Source of the DNA: CAG-791 sp045130475
Lineage (GTDB): Bacteria > Bacillota > Clostridia > Lachnospirales > Lachnospiraceae
Length of the DNA: 64,000 nucleotides
Reading direction: 5' to 3'
NCBI GenBank assembly: GCA_045130475.1
Contig: JBGUPU010000016.1
Coordinates: 7,350 to 71,349, forward strand
Below the pieces are notes generated by a model that was not told where the DNA came from, did no database searches, and saw only the letters and a list, made by a program, of their open reading frames with translations. A program made the position numbers and the translations under genes. Of this stretch, positions 34,646 to 43,364 are shown piece by piece. How positions within the stretch are numbered: the first letter of the stretch is position 1; each line of letters opens with the position of its first letter.

Positions 34646-35920
34646 ATGGAACGTGATACAATGTGCATCCAGGCAGGATACGAGCCCAAAAACGGCGAGT
34701 CCAGAATGATCCCCATCATTCAGAGTACGACTTTTAAATATGATACCAGTGAGGATATGGGCAAGCTTTTTGACCTCGAGGCATCGGGCTATTTCTACAC
34801 CAGACTGCAGAACCCGACCAACGATCTGGTCGCTGCCAAGATCGCCGCTCTGGAAGGCGGCACCGCAGCCATGCTGACCAGTTCCGGACAGGCGGCATCC
34901 TTCTTCTCAGTCTTCAACCTGGCGGGATGCGGAGATCACGTGGTCGCTTCTTCCACAATCTACGGCGGCACTTTCAATCTGTTTAATGTGACCATGCGCC
35001 GCATGGGAATTGAATTTACCTTCGTGGACCCCGACTGCTCCGACGAGGAGCTGGAGGCGGCATTCCGCCCCAATACCAAGGCGGTTTTCGGAGAGACCCT
35101 TGCCAATCCTGCCCTGATCGTATTCGATATTGAACGCTTTGCCAAAGCGGCACATGCCCACGGCGTTCCGCTCATTATCGACAATACTTTCGCGACTCCT
35201 ATTAACTGCCGCCCCTTCGAGTGGGGCGCCGACATTGTCGTCCACTCCACTACAAAATATATGGACGGCCACGACGCTGCCGTGGGCGGCTGCATTGTAG
35301 ACAGCGGCAACTTTGACTGGATGGCACACGCTGACAAGTTTCCCGGACTGACGACTCCCGACGAATCCTATCACGGGATCACCTATGCAGAGAAGTTCGG
35401 CCAGGGCGGCGCCTATATCACCAAGGCGACTGCACAGCTGATGCGTGACCTGGGCTCTATCCAGGGACCGATGAATGCCTTCTTCCTGAATCTGGGCCTG
35501 GAATCCCTGGCGGTCCGCATGCCCCGTCACTGCGAGAACGGCCAGAAGGTCGCCGAATTCCTTGAAGCCCACGACAAAGTTGAATGGGTCAATTACCCCG
35601 GTCTTCCTTCCAGCAAATATTATGAGAGAGCACAGAAATATATGCCCAACGGCACCTGCGGAGTTGTTTCCTTCGGCGTCAAGGGCGGCCGTAAGGCAGC
35701 AGAAGAGTTTATGAAGCATCTGAAGATCGGCATGATCGCCACACACGTGGCGGATGCACACACATGTGTGCTCCATCCCGCTTCTTCCACCCACAGACAG
35801 CTCTCCGATGAGGAGCTGAAGGCCGGCGGCGTTTCTCCTGATCTGATCCGCCTTTCCTGCGGCCTTGAGAGCATCAAGGATATTCTTGCAGATCTCGAAC
35901 AGGCGCTGGCAGCTATCTGA
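34646..35920 (+). CDS. metY: O-acetylhomoserine sulfhydrylase-type PLP enzyme
   Basis: 424 residues of the Cys/Met metabolism PLP family. The PLP-binding Lys is K204 in HSTTKYMDGHD; the upstream SSGQAASFF and IIDNTFATP motifs are typical. Length and sequence fit O-acetylhomoserine aminocarboxypropyltransferase (direct sulfhydrylation to homocysteine) better than the shorter cystathionine enzymes. The presence of an acetyl-specific MetA in the same window supports this. ACAGGAGG is well placed before the ATG at 34646. Methionine gamma-lyase-like side activity cannot be excluded. No SAM riboswitch is visible in the 82-base upstream gap. Confidence 0.88.
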   Translation: MERDTMCIQAGYEPKNGESRMIPIIQSTTFKYDTSEDMGKLFDLEASGYFYTRLQNPTNDLVAAKIAALEGGTAAMLTSSGQAASFFSVFNLAGCGDHVVASSTIYGGTFNLFNVTMRRMGIEFTFVDPDCSDEELEAAFRPNTKAVFGETLANPALIVFDIERFAKAAHAHGVPLIIDNTFATPINCRPFEWGADIVVHSTTKYMDGHDAAVGGCIVDSGNFDWMAHADKFPGLTTPDESYHGITYAEKFGQGGAYITKATAQLMRDLGSIQGPMNAFFLNLGLESLAVRMPRHCENGQKVAEFLEAHDKVEWVNYPGLPSSKYYERAQKYMPNGTCGVVSFGVKGGRKAAEEFMKHLKIGMIATHVADAHTCVLHPASSTHRQLSDEELKAGGVSPDLIRLSCGLESIKDILADLEQALAAI

Positions 35921-35965
35921 TCTTTTCTAAATTAACAATTCTTTTATGGATTAAAATAGTATCTT

Positions 35966-36022
35966 TGCGCAGATGCCTTCCGGGTCTCCTGATGCTCCGG
36001 AAGGCATATGCGCAGTTGTATT
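35966..36022 (+). terminator. 18-bp hairpin between metY and the pyrophosphatase gene
   Basis: TGCGCAGATGCCTTCCGG (35966-35983) pairs with CCGGAAGGCATATGCGCA (35997-36014) with a single G/A mismatch, followed by GTTGTATTTTT. It is a good terminator for metY, but it also lies directly in front of the ribosome site of the next gene, so it could attenuate that gene. Confidence 0.75.
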
Positions 36023-36038
36023 TTTGCACGGAGGTTTT

Positions 36039-37685
36039 ATGGCGCAGGATAACAGAGTATATATTACCGGGCATCAGAAACCGGACACAGACTGTATTGT
36101 AGCTGCGATCGGATATGCCTTTTATAAAAGAACACAGGGAATAGATGCTGTGCCATGCCGGCTGGGACGGGTCAATCTGGAATGCAAATATCTGCTCAAG
36201 CGCTTTCATTTCAAAAAGCCTCATCTTCTGGAAACTGCCAGAGTAAATATGGGAGAGATCGATCTGGATGAACCTGTATCGATTTCACCGGAAACCTCGA
36301 TCCTGGAGACGGTCCGCTTAATGGAACAGACAGACAGGCAGTCCTTCGGCGTCACGGATGACAACGGCGTGCTGATCGGGTGGATTTCCAAGAGCGACAT
36401 CGCCAAACTTGCCCTCGGAGATACTCACGACAGCCAGGGTATCATCCGCAATACGCCGACAGAATATTTTGCCAAATCCGTTCATGGCAAAGTCATCTAT
36501 GATGATCCCGAGCGGAAACTCAACGGTATGATCGGTATCCTTACGCGCAACTATGAGGAAAAACTGATCGACTGCGACGCCCGCGGACGGATCATCATCT
36601 CCGGCAATGAAAAGCACGCCATGCTGGAGCTTATCCGCCAGGGAGCGGGCATGCTGGTCCTGCTTAAATCCGCGGAAGTGGACGAGGAGGTCCTCGCCCT
36701 TGCAAAAGACCACCACTGCCCGATCGTGCGTTCCGGCTGCGGCGCTATGAACACGAGCCGTTACCTCTATCTTGCGCCTCCCGTGAAGACTATCATGCGC
36801 AAAAAGGTTGTCAGTTTCGTCACCAATGAAATTGCGGATGACGTCAGCAGGAAGCTGGCTGCTTCCAGATTCCGTTCCTATCCGGTCGTGGACGGGGAAA
36901 ACCATCTGGTCGGCTATGTTACCCGCTACCATATGATGAATTACCACAACAAACGCATGATCCTGGTGGACCACAACCAGTTCCAGCAGTCGGTCAACGG
37001 CATTGTGGATGCTCCCGTGCTCGAGGTGATCGATCATCACCGCGTGGCGGATTTCTCCACCCGCAGACCTGTGGATTTCCGCAATGAGATCGTAGGTGCT
37101 ACTTCGACGATCATTGCCACCATTTTCCGGGAAAACATGGTTCCCTTTACCAGAGAACTGGCGGGACTTCTGCTGGGCGGGATCCTCTCGGAGACAGTCA
37201 ATCTGCAGACCCCGAGCACCACGGAGCGTGATGTTGAGACCGCCAATATACTGGCGGCGATCGCGGATCTGCGCCTGGATGAATTTGCAAAAGAGATGTT
37301 CTCCCTCGATACGGAAGTCCGTGACAAGATGGTCAATGAGATGATCAGCCATGATATGATCTTCCGTGACATCGCGGGACTCCGCACCGTCTTCGGAAGG
37401 GTCAACGTCTCAGATATCGAGAGCTATCGCCAGGATACCCTGGATATACGCAGCAAGATCCACGATTACTGTGATGCCAGGGAGATGGATCTCGGCGTAC
37501 TTGCCTTCGTCTCCGCCCTGGAAAACGGCTGTATCCTCTACTGCGGCGGCAAAAAGGCCGACTGGGTCCTTGAAGCTTTCCCTGATAAAGAAGGAGAGGA
37601 GAACAGTTTTCACGAGGGAATTGTCTCCCGCAGCTCCCAGATCATCCCCAGGGTCACAGAAGTGATAGAAAAATATATGCTGTGA
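36039..37685 (+). CDS. CBS/DRTGG-regulated manganese-dependent inorganic pyrophosphatase
   Basis: 548-residue family II pyrophosphatase. The N-terminal DHH part has GHQKPDTD (metal ligands). From about residue 65 to 300 a regulatory insert holds CBS domain 1 (PVSISPETSILETVRLM), a DRTGG domain and CBS domain 2 (ADDVSRKLAASRFRSYPVV). The DHH core resumes with VIDHHR, and the DHHA2 domain forms the C-terminus. Such enzymes are inhibited by AMP/ADP and stimulated by ATP or diadenosine polyphosphates in clostridia. The ATG at 36039 follows CGGAGG. PPi turnover links it to the pyruvate phosphate dikinase at the start of the window, which uses PPi. Confidence 0.92.
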   Translation: MAQDNRVYITGHQKPDTDCIVAAIGYAFYKRTQGIDAVPCRLGRVNLECKYLLKRFHFKKPHLLETARVNMGEIDLDEPVSISPETSILETVRLMEQTDRQSFGVTDDNGVLIGWISKSDIAKLALGDTHDSQGIIRNTPTEYFAKSVHGKVIYDDPERKLNGMIGILTRNYEEKLIDCDARGRIIISGNEKHAMLELIRQGAGMLVLLKSAEVDEEVLALAKDHHCPIVRSGCGAMNTSRYLYLAPPVKTIMRKKVVSFVTNEIADDVSRKLAASRFRSYPVVDGENHLVGYVTRYHMMNYHNKRMILVDHNQFQQSVNGIVDAPVLEVIDHHRVADFSTRRPVDFRNEIVGATSTIIATIFRENMVPFTRELAGLLLGGILSETVNLQTPSTTERDVETANILAAIADLRLDEFAKEMFSLDTEVRDKMVNEMISHDMIFRDIAGLRTVFGRVNVSDIESYRQDTLDIRSKIHDYCDAREMDLGVLAFVSALENGCILYCGGKKADWVLEAFPDKEGEENSFHEGIVSRSSQIIPRVTEVIEKYML

Positions 37686-37734
37686 TGTCCCTGCCCATTT
37701 GAAAACACTGAAGATAAACCGCAGGAGAATGAAT

Positions 37735-38367
37735 TTGACCGACAAGAAATACTGTATAATGGACATGGACGGTACGCTCATTGATTCCATGCCCTACTGG
37801 AATACCCTGAGTCCTGACTATCTTGTCTCCAGGGGGATCACGAAGAGTACGGAAGGCCTGGTTGAACGCCTGAGAACGATGACCATGCCGGAAGCCTGTG
37901 TCTATTTAAAAAAGGAGTATGATCTGCCTGAGTCGCCGCAGCAACTGCTCGCCGAACTCAACGGAGTCATGCGCCGGCATTATGAGGAGGACATTCCTCT
38001 CAAAAAAGGTGTCCTGGAACATCTTGAACAGCTGGCACAGGAGGGAGCAGAACTCTGTGTCGTGACGGCCACAGCCATTCCCCTCGTCCGCCTCTGCCTG
38101 GAACGGCTGGGCGTCGCAAAGTATTTTAAGTTTCTTATGAGCTGTGAAGAAGTGGGATGCGGCAAGGATTATCCGGATGCTTTTCTGGAAGCAGCCCGCA
38201 GGCTGGGGGCGCGGCCTCATCAGATCTATGTTTACGAGGATGCACTCACTGCCTTAAGGACAGCGAAAGCAGCAGGATTTAAGACTGTTGCTGTATATGA
38301 TCCTTACTCCGGCAGGTGGGAGGAATGTGCCTCCATTGCAGACGAGACGATCACCGACTGGAGATAA
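37735..38367 (+). CDS. HAD-IA phosphatase (beta-phosphoglucomutase-like), TTG start
   Basis: 210 residues. Motif I MDMDGTLIDS, motif II CVVTATA, motif III Lys in GCGKDYPDAF, motif IV YVYEDALTAL. The helical C1 cap (WNTLSPDYLVSRGITK...) is typical of beta-phosphoglucomutase/phosphoglycolate phosphatase-like members. TTG at 37735 is chosen: AGGAG (37723-37727) is 7 bases before it, but only one base before the ATG at 37729. It lies about 50 bases after the pyrophosphatase gene and may share its transcript. Substrate unknown. Confidence 0.85.
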   Translation: MTDKKYCIMDMDGTLIDSMPYWNTLSPDYLVSRGITKSTEGLVERLRTMTMPEACVYLKKEYDLPESPQQLLAELNGVMRRHYEEDIPLKKGVLEHLEQLAQEGAELCVVTATAIPLVRLCLERLGVAKYFKFLMSCEEVGCGKDYPDAFLEAARRLGARPHQIYVYEDALTALRTAKAAGFKTVAVYDPYSGRWEECASIADETITDWR

Positions 38368-38382
38368 TAAGAGAATGCAGTA

Positions 38383-38429
38383 AATAAAGACAGACTGGGA
38401 CACGAAGGCGGTTCCAGTCTGTCTTTATT
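38383..38429. terminator. Bidirectional terminator, 16-bp perfect stem
   Basis: AATAAAGACAGACTGG (38383-38398) and its exact complement at 38414-38429 with a 15-base loop. It lies between the convergent HAD gene and the YgjP-like gene. Confidence 0.8.
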
Positions 38430-38442
38430 CTTGTTCGCGCAA

Positions 38443-38458
38443 GACTCGCAGGCGAGTC
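38443..38458. repeat. Short palindrome GACTCGC-AG-GCGAGTC
   Basis: Perfect 7-bp inverted repeat with a two-base centre. A similar CTCGC-NN-GCGAG core occurs at 44473-44494, so this may be a small dispersed palindromic element. Confidence 0.6.
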
Positions 38459-38498
38459 CTGAATCTTATTCGAGCAGGATCTTCGGGAGGGTTCTGAC

Positions 38499-39143
38499 TC
38501 ATCCGGTCATGCGGCGCATGAGCTTTGTCCCTTCCGTCTTCAGCCACTTTTCATGTTTTTTGTAGTCCGGCATGATTTTTGCCACTTCCCCCCAGAAACG
38601 GGGAGAATGGTTCATTTCCTTTCGATGACAGAGTTCGTGGACGATCACGTAATCCAGTACTTCCGGAGGGGCCAGCATAAGGAGACAATTGAAATTGAGA
38701 TTTCCTTTTGATGAGCAGCTTCCCCAGCGGGTCTTCTGATTCCGGATGGTGATACGGCCGTACTGTACGCCGACCAGAGGCGCATAGTATGCGGTTTTCT
38801 CCGGTATGACGCGCATTGCTTCGTCGGCCAGGCTGCGTATTTCATCCATTGTTAGGGCCTGCACCGGGGAGGCGGCGCGGGCTTTCATCTCTTTTTCGAC
38901 CAGATCCAGATGCTTCTTGAGCCATGCGGAGTTTTTGCGGACAAAAGACTCAATGTCCTTCAGAGACACATTCCGCGGAGCCCGCACGATGATCTGACCG
39001 TCATGTTTTACCTGCAGGGACAATGTGCGTCTGCTGCTCCGGATGATCCTGATGGAATCCGGAAGGGAAGAGCTCTCCGAACAGCCTGTTTTGCTTTTGC
39101 CGTCTTCATGGATTTCTTCAGGATATCTGAGGCTGTTTTTCAA
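38499..39143 (-). CDS. YgjP-type (DUF45) zinc metalloprotein, TTG start
   Basis: 214 residues of the YgjP/SprT-like family. The zinc-binding HELCHRKEMNHSPRFW segment has HExxH and the downstream His of the conserved NHSPxFW. The preceding RWGSCSSKGNLNFNC is also diagnostic. E. coli YgjP has been described as a UTP pyrophosphatase, and others are called putative metallopeptidases; the activity here is open. The only plausible start is TTG at 39143 with AAAGGA 10 bases upstream; no ATG occurs near the N-terminus. The first 30 residues are a polar extension. The gene stands between the terminator of the FN3-like gene and a bidirectional terminator, so it is likely monocistronic. Confidence 0.85.
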   Translation of the reverse strand: MKNSLRYPEEIHEDGKSKTGCSESSSLPDSIRIIRSSRRTLSLQVKHDGQIIVRAPRNVSLKDIESFVRKNSAWLKKHLDLVEKEMKARAASPVQALTMDEIRSLADEAMRVIPEKTAYYAPLVGVQYGRITIRNQKTRWGSCSSKGNLNFNCLLMLAPPEVLDYVIVHELCHRKEMNHSPRFWGEVAKIMPDYKKHEKWLKTEGTKLMRRMTG

Positions 39144-39169
39144 TTCCTGTTTTTCCTTTCGCGATTAGA

Positions 39170-39208
39170 AAAAACAGGCGGCAGGGAGGTGATTCTTACC
39201 CTGCCGCC
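39170..39208 (-). terminator. Terminator behind the secreted FN3-like gene
   Basis: Perfect 10-bp stem GGCGGCAGGG (39177-39186) / CCCTGCCGCC (39199-39208). Read on the minus strand it is followed by TGTTTTTTC. Confidence 0.85.
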
Positions 39209-39334
39209 CGGATTGTTCAGGCATATCGATCAGTATGTGTGCGGTATTGCTGATTGCAATTTGAGTTTTTGATGAGAAAAATATGCCGCGGCTGCTTCTC
39301 CAGGTCAAAAGATCTGAAGGAGTTTCAATTCGGA

Positions 39335-40075
39335 TCAATACTTGTTATACAGATAGAATCTGTAGGACCAGTATCCGGTGAAAGGCGTGGGCAGTGTGCG
39401 GTACTTGCCGTCGTTTTTATATAAGGTGACGATCCTTACATAATAGTTCTGATACTTCTTCAGCGCGCTGCCTCTGAAATTTTTGATTGTGGCGGTCGTT
39501 GCCGATGACTTATGGGCAGTGTTCAGATTCAGATACCATCTTTTGGAAGGGCTGGTCGACAGATAGACGGAATATCCGCTGGAGCTGTGGATCTTATTCC
39601 AATTGATCTTGACGTTATTGCTTCCGGATAAGCTGGCTTCGACATCCTGGGGCCAGGGTGTAATGTAAATGGGGTTCGTCCATTTACTTGCAGTCTTGAT
39701 CTTTTTGGATTTGCTGACCTTCAGGGCACGTACCTGGCACTTGTAAACATAGTTGGGGCGGAGACCGGAAATGGTTGCTCCCTCGTGTTTGCCGTATAAG
39801 ATGGCGCTGATCTTGCCGCTGCCGTCCATCTTGGTGCATCTGACCTGATATGCATTCGCACCGGATACAGTCTTCCATACTACTTTGCATTTCTTAAAAG
39901 AGCAGGCCTTTACTTTTTTGCCGTTTTCTTTTACATACTCTGTAGACCAGGATGAAAAACGAAGATTTTTAGGAGCACTCAGCGAGGCGGCTTCAGCACT
40001 TGTAACATAAAGAGAACCGATCATAAAAACAGCGATCAAAAATGCCGAGGCAAGCCTTTTAAAAGAATTTAACAT
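39335..40075 (-). CDS. Secreted fibronectin type III-like protein
   Basis: 246 residues. A Sec signal peptide (MLNSFKRLASAFLIAVFMIG...) is predicted to be cut after SAEA near residue 30. Two FN3-like beta-sandwich units follow: one has WKTVSGANAYQVRCTK and NYVYKCQVRAL, the other WNKIHSSSGYSVYLSTS and YQNYYVRIVTLYK. These W..(S/A)GYxVY and YxxYVR patterns are typical of clostridial surface FN3 repeats. The protein is basic and tyrosine-rich with no anchor, so it is probably released or cell-wall bound non-covalently. Start at ATG 40075 is supported by GGAGGGAAAG; the frame upstream is open but without a signal peptide. Function unknown; possibly adhesion or polysaccharide binding. Confidence 0.8.
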   Translation of the reverse strand: MLNSFKRLASAFLIAVFMIGSLYVTSAEAASLSAPKNLRFSSWSTEYVKENGKKVKACSFKKCKVVWKTVSGANAYQVRCTKMDGSGKISAILYGKHEGATISGLRPNYVYKCQVRALKVSKSKKIKTASKWTNPIYITPWPQDVEASLSGSNNVKINWNKIHSSSGYSVYLSTSPSKRWYLNLNTAHKSSATTATIKNFRGSALKKYQNYYVRIVTLYKNDGKYRTLPTPFTGYWSYRFYLYNKY

Positions 40076-40340
40076 TTTCTTTCCCTCCATTGGCAGTTTG
40101 CTATTTCCTGAAAAAAATCTGCAGCATGTCCTCAGGGGCGGTCGCACACAGAAGGCCTGACGATCCCATGGTGCAGATCTTTTATCAGAGGATGACGCCG
40201 GCATACTCCGCACCGGCTTCACAATTTATACACACATTATAGTCTCATATTTGTAAAAACTCAACCGTTTCCTGTATGGCAGGACCGGGCAGTAACATGA
40301 TTTCAGAAAGGGAGCAGGATTCATCAATCTCGCTTTTTTC
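40076..40340. other. Gap between FN3-like gene and the tRNA promoter
   Basis: No gene or clear regulatory structure was recognised here. It should hold the minus-strand promoter of the FN3-like gene, which I could not place with confidence. Confidence 0.4.
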
Positions 40341-40369
40341 TGGACACAAAGCGCAAGTTGTGTTATTAT
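40341..40369 (+). promoter_or_regulatory. Promoter of tRNA-Arg
   Basis: -35 TGGACA (40341-40346), 17-base spacer, -10 TATTAT (40364-40369). The tRNA begins about 42 bases after the expected start of transcription. Confidence 0.75.
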
Positions 40370-40417
40370 AGCGTTTGCCGGAAAACACAGCGGATTCTGT
40401 GAGGGGACGGCATATAC

Positions 40418-40489
40418 GCACTCGTAGTCTAATGGATAGAACGGAGGCCTCCGACGCCTTTAATGCAGGTTCGATTCCTGTCGAGTGCA
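40418..40489 (+). tRNA. tRNA-Arg, anticodon CCG
   Basis: A 72-base cloverleaf: acceptor GCACTCG (40418-40424) pairs with CGAGTGC (40482-40488), discriminator A at 40489. D arm GTCTAATGGATAGAAC; anticodon stem GAGGC/GCCTT with loop CTCCGAC, giving anticodon CCG (reads CGG, Arg). T arm contains GGTTCGATTCC. The 3' CCA is not encoded. The tRNA is a single gene with its own promoter and terminator. Confidence 0.96.
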
Positions 40490-40497
40490 GACGGGAA

Positions 40498-40527
40498 GCG
40501 GGATGGCTGATCATCCCGCTTTTTTTT
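40498..40527 (+). terminator. tRNA-Arg terminator
   Basis: 8-bp perfect stem GCGGGATG (40498-40505) / CATCCCGC (40512-40519) followed by a run of eight T's. Confidence 0.92.
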
Positions 40528-40640
40528 GGCTTTTATCAATTTGCAGATAACAAATTTGCAGGAGGAAAAGGCGGTTGTGCATTATTGATGGTTTTCTTTG
40601 CCTGAAGATATAGTATTTTTATAAAATCTTCCAATAGTAC

Positions 40641-40670
40641 TTGAATTTTACCCTTCGGATACGGTAAAAT
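40641..40670 (+). promoter_or_regulatory. gap promoter overlapping an inverted repeat
   Basis: -35 TTGAAT (40641-40646), 18-base spacer, -10 TAAAAT (40665-40670). The same interval holds a perfect inverted repeat, ATTTTACC (40645-40652) and GGTAAAAT (40663-40670), whose arms touch both promoter boxes; this could be a repressor site. The rest of the 369-base gap (to 40858) is a leader of about 180 bases with a possible CCGGT/ACCGG pairing (near 40749-40779), and no gene. Confidence 0.7.
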
Positions 40671-40858
40671 GAAGTCTGACAAAAATCTGACGCTTGCTGT
40701 GTGCCCCGTGGTATTTCTTCCGGGCCGCAACGGCATTTCGTTCGGTTACCGGTACACTTTGAATCGCGACTTTACCGGCGGGACGGTGCGGAGCAGCGCT
40801 CATTCAGCATACATCAGATTGTTGCTAAAACCTTTATGTTTATGTAGGAGGAACAAAA

Positions 40859-41878
40859 ATGGCAGTAAAAGTAGCAATTAACGGTTTCGGTCGTATTGGT
40901 CGTCTGGCTTTCCGTCAGATGTTTGGCGCTGAGGGTTTTGAGATCGTAGCAATCAACGATCTGACATCCCCCGAGATGCTTGCACACCTGCTGAAATATG
41001 ACAGCACACAGGGCAGATATGACAAGGCTGACACCGTGTCCTTCGGCGATGATTCCATCACAGTCGATGGCAAAGAGATCAAGATTTATGCGAAGGCCAG
41101 CGCAGCTGAGCTTCCCTGGGGCGAGATCGGCGTAGATGTCGTTCTGGAGTGCACAGGCTTCTATACCTCCAAGGCAAAAGCACAGGCACACATCGATGCA
41201 GGCGCAAAGCACGTCATCATTTCCGCTCCTGCAGGCAACGATCTGCCTACCATCGTTTACAATGTCAACCACCAGTCCCTGACCAGCGATGACAAGATCA
41301 TCTCCGCTGCATCCTGCACAACCAACTGCCTGGCTCCCATGGCAAAGGCTCTCAATGACCTTGCTCCCATCAAGTCCGGTATCATGTGCACAATCCACGC
41401 TTACACAGGCGATCAGATGACTCTTGACGGACCTCAGAGAAAGGGCGACAAGAGGCGTTCCCGCGCTGCAGCTATCAACATCGTTCCCAACAGCACCGGC
41501 GCTGCCAAGGCTATCGGCCTTGTTATCCCCGAGCTGAACGGCAAACTCATCGGCGCTGCACAGCGTGTTCCCACTCCTACAGGCTCCACCACCATCCTTA
41601 CCGCTGTTGTCGAAGGCAACGTTACCAAGGATCAGATCAATGCAGCTATGAAGGCAGCTTCCACCGAGTCCTTCGGCTACAATGAGGACGAGATCGTTTC
41701 CAGCGATATCATCGGCATGCGCTTCGGCTCCCTGTTCGATGCTACCCAGACCATGGTTCTGCCTCTTGACAACGGCACAACCCAGGTTCAGGTTGTTTCC
41801 TGGTATGACAACGAGAATTCCTACACCAGCCAGATGGTTCGCACCATCAAGCACTTCGGCAGCCTGCTGAATGCATAA
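40859..41878 (+). CDS. gap: Glyceraldehyde-3-phosphate dehydrogenase, type I
   Basis: 339 residues; glycolytic oxidation of glyceraldehyde-3-phosphate with NAD+. N-terminal Rossmann motif VAINGFGRIGRLAFRQM; active-site Cys153 in SAASCTTNCLAP; catalytic His in CTIHAYTGDQ; C-terminal SWYDNENSYTSQMVRT. TAGGAGG precedes the ATG. Codon usage is that of a highly expressed gene. It is followed by its own terminator, then pgk and tpiA, the conserved lower-glycolysis order. Confidence 0.98.
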   Translation: MAVKVAINGFGRIGRLAFRQMFGAEGFEIVAINDLTSPEMLAHLLKYDSTQGRYDKADTVSFGDDSITVDGKEIKIYAKASAAELPWGEIGVDVVLECTGFYTSKAKAQAHIDAGAKHVIISAPAGNDLPTIVYNVNHQSLTSDDKIISAASCTTNCLAPMAKALNDLAPIKSGIMCTIHAYTGDQMTLDGPQRKGDKRRSRAAAINIVPNSTGAAKAIGLVIPELNGKLIGAAQRVPTPTGSTTILTAVVEGNVTKDQINAAMKAASTESFGYNEDEIVSSDIIGMRFGSLFDATQTMVLPLDNGTTQVQVVSWYDNENSYTSQMVRTIKHFGSLLNA

Positions 41879-41976
41879 TCCGGTCTGGATGATCCGTCAG
41901 GAAATCTGCTCTCCCGAAAGGCCGACGGACAATTTCCGGATGGCCTGAAGGACATATGACCTGAGAATTTCAAGGA

Positions 41977-42010
41977 GGGTCCGGTCTATCATGGACCGGA
42001 CCCTTTTATT
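41977..42010 (+). terminator. gap terminator
   Basis: Perfect 10-bp stem GGGTCCGGTC (41977-41986) / GACCGGACCC (41994-42003), then TTTTATT. It lies about 100 bases past gap and 100 before pgk. Confidence 0.88.
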
Positions 42011-42107
42011 ATGACACTATGGCACCGCCCCTATTATTTGTTTTCGCAATAGGGCGGGTCCGCACGTTGATCTGATCACCATCACAATGATGATTTGGAG
42101 GAAAAAA

Positions 42108-43316
42108 ATGGGACTTAATAAAAAATCTGTTGACGATATCAATGTGAAGGGCCAGCGCGTTCTGTGCCGCTGCGACTTCAACGTTCCGCTCAAGGCTGGC
42201 GTGATCACTGACGACAACCGTATCGTCGCAGCACTTCCCACCATCAAAAAGCTCATCGCTGACGGCGGCAAGGTAATCCTTTGCTCCCACCTCGGCAAGC
42301 CGAAGGGCGAGCCCAAGCCTGAGATGTCTCTGGCTCCCGTAGCAAAGCGCCTCTCCGAGTGCCTGGGCCAGGAAGTTGTCTTCGCAAAAGATGACAACGT
42401 TGTCGGCGAGAATGCCAAGGCAGCTGTTGCCGCTATGAAGGACGGCGATGTTGTTCTTCTTGAGAACACCCGCTATCGCAAGGAAGAGACCAAGAACGGT
42501 GAGGAGTTCTCCAAAGAGCTCGCTTCCCTGGCAGACGTTTTCGTAAACGATGCTTTCGGAACTGCACACCGTGCACACTGCTCCAACGTCGGTGTTACCG
42601 AGTACATCGACACCTGTGTTGTCGGTTACCTGATGCAGAAGGAAATCGACTTCCTCGGCAAGGCAGTTGAGGATCCGGTACGTCCTTTCGTAGCTATCCT
42701 CGGCGGCGCAAAGGTTGCTGACAAGCTCGCTGTTATCAACAACCTGCTCGAGAAGTGCGACACCCTCATCATCGGCGGCGGCATGGCTTATACCTTCGCA
42801 AAGGCAAAAGGCTATGAGATCGGCAAGTCTCTCGTAGACGATACCAAGGTTGACTACTGCGCAGACATGATCAAGAAGGCAGAAGAGCTCGGCAAGAGCC
42901 TGCTTCTTCCCGTTGATGCTGTCATCACTTCCGAGTTCCCGAATCCCATTGATGCAGAGATCGAAGTCGAGACTGTTGACATCGACAAGATCCCCGCTGA
43001 CAAGATGGGCATGGATATCGGCCCCAAGACCATCGAGCTCTTCGCAGATGCCGTCAAGACCGCCAAGACTGTTGTCTGGAACGGACCTATGGGCGTCTTC
43101 GAGAATCCGATTCTCTCCAAGGGCACAAAGGCAGTCGCACAGGCTATGGCTGACACCGATGCAACCACCATCATCGGCGGCGGCGACAGTGCAGCTGCAG
43201 CAAACCAGATGGGCTTCCATGACAAGATGAGCCACATCTCCACCGGCGGCGGTGCATCCCTTGAGTTCCTTGAGGGCAAGGCTCTTCCCGGCGTAGTCGC
43301 AGCAAACGACAAGTAA
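42108..43316 (+). CDS. pgk: Phosphoglycerate kinase
   Basis: 402 residues; makes ATP from 1,3-bisphosphoglycerate. N-terminal substrate-binding RVLCRCDFNVPLK and the basic ILCSHLGKPKG are followed by FVNDAFGTAHRAHCS. The nucleotide-binding C-domain has GGAKVADKL and ends in the GGGDSAAAANQMG and STGGGASLEFLEGK motifs. TTGGAGG is placed 7 bases before the ATG at 42108. The last 130 bases before it contain no obvious promoter. Confidence 0.98.
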   Translation: MGLNKKSVDDINVKGQRVLCRCDFNVPLKAGVITDDNRIVAALPTIKKLIADGGKVILCSHLGKPKGEPKPEMSLAPVAKRLSECLGQEVVFAKDDNVVGENAKAAVAAMKDGDVVLLENTRYRKEETKNGEEFSKELASLADVFVNDAFGTAHRAHCSNVGVTEYIDTCVVGYLMQKEIDFLGKAVEDPVRPFVAILGGAKVADKLAVINNLLEKCDTLIIGGGMAYTFAKAKGYEIGKSLVDDTKVDYCADMIKKAEELGKSLLLPVDAVITSEFPNPIDAEIEVETVDIDKIPADKMGMDIGPKTIELFADAVKTAKTVVWNGPMGVFENPILSKGTKAVAQAMADTDATTIIGGGDSAAAANQMGFHDKMSHISTGGGASLEFLEGKALPGVVAANDK

Positions 43317-43364
43317 TCCGGCCTGCAGGCCAGCCGTATGGCTGAATATTATGAGAATGCTTCC

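Noticed and set aside
40375..40605. A 76-codon frame over the tRNA region
   Set aside because: It runs straight through tRNA-Arg and its terminator.
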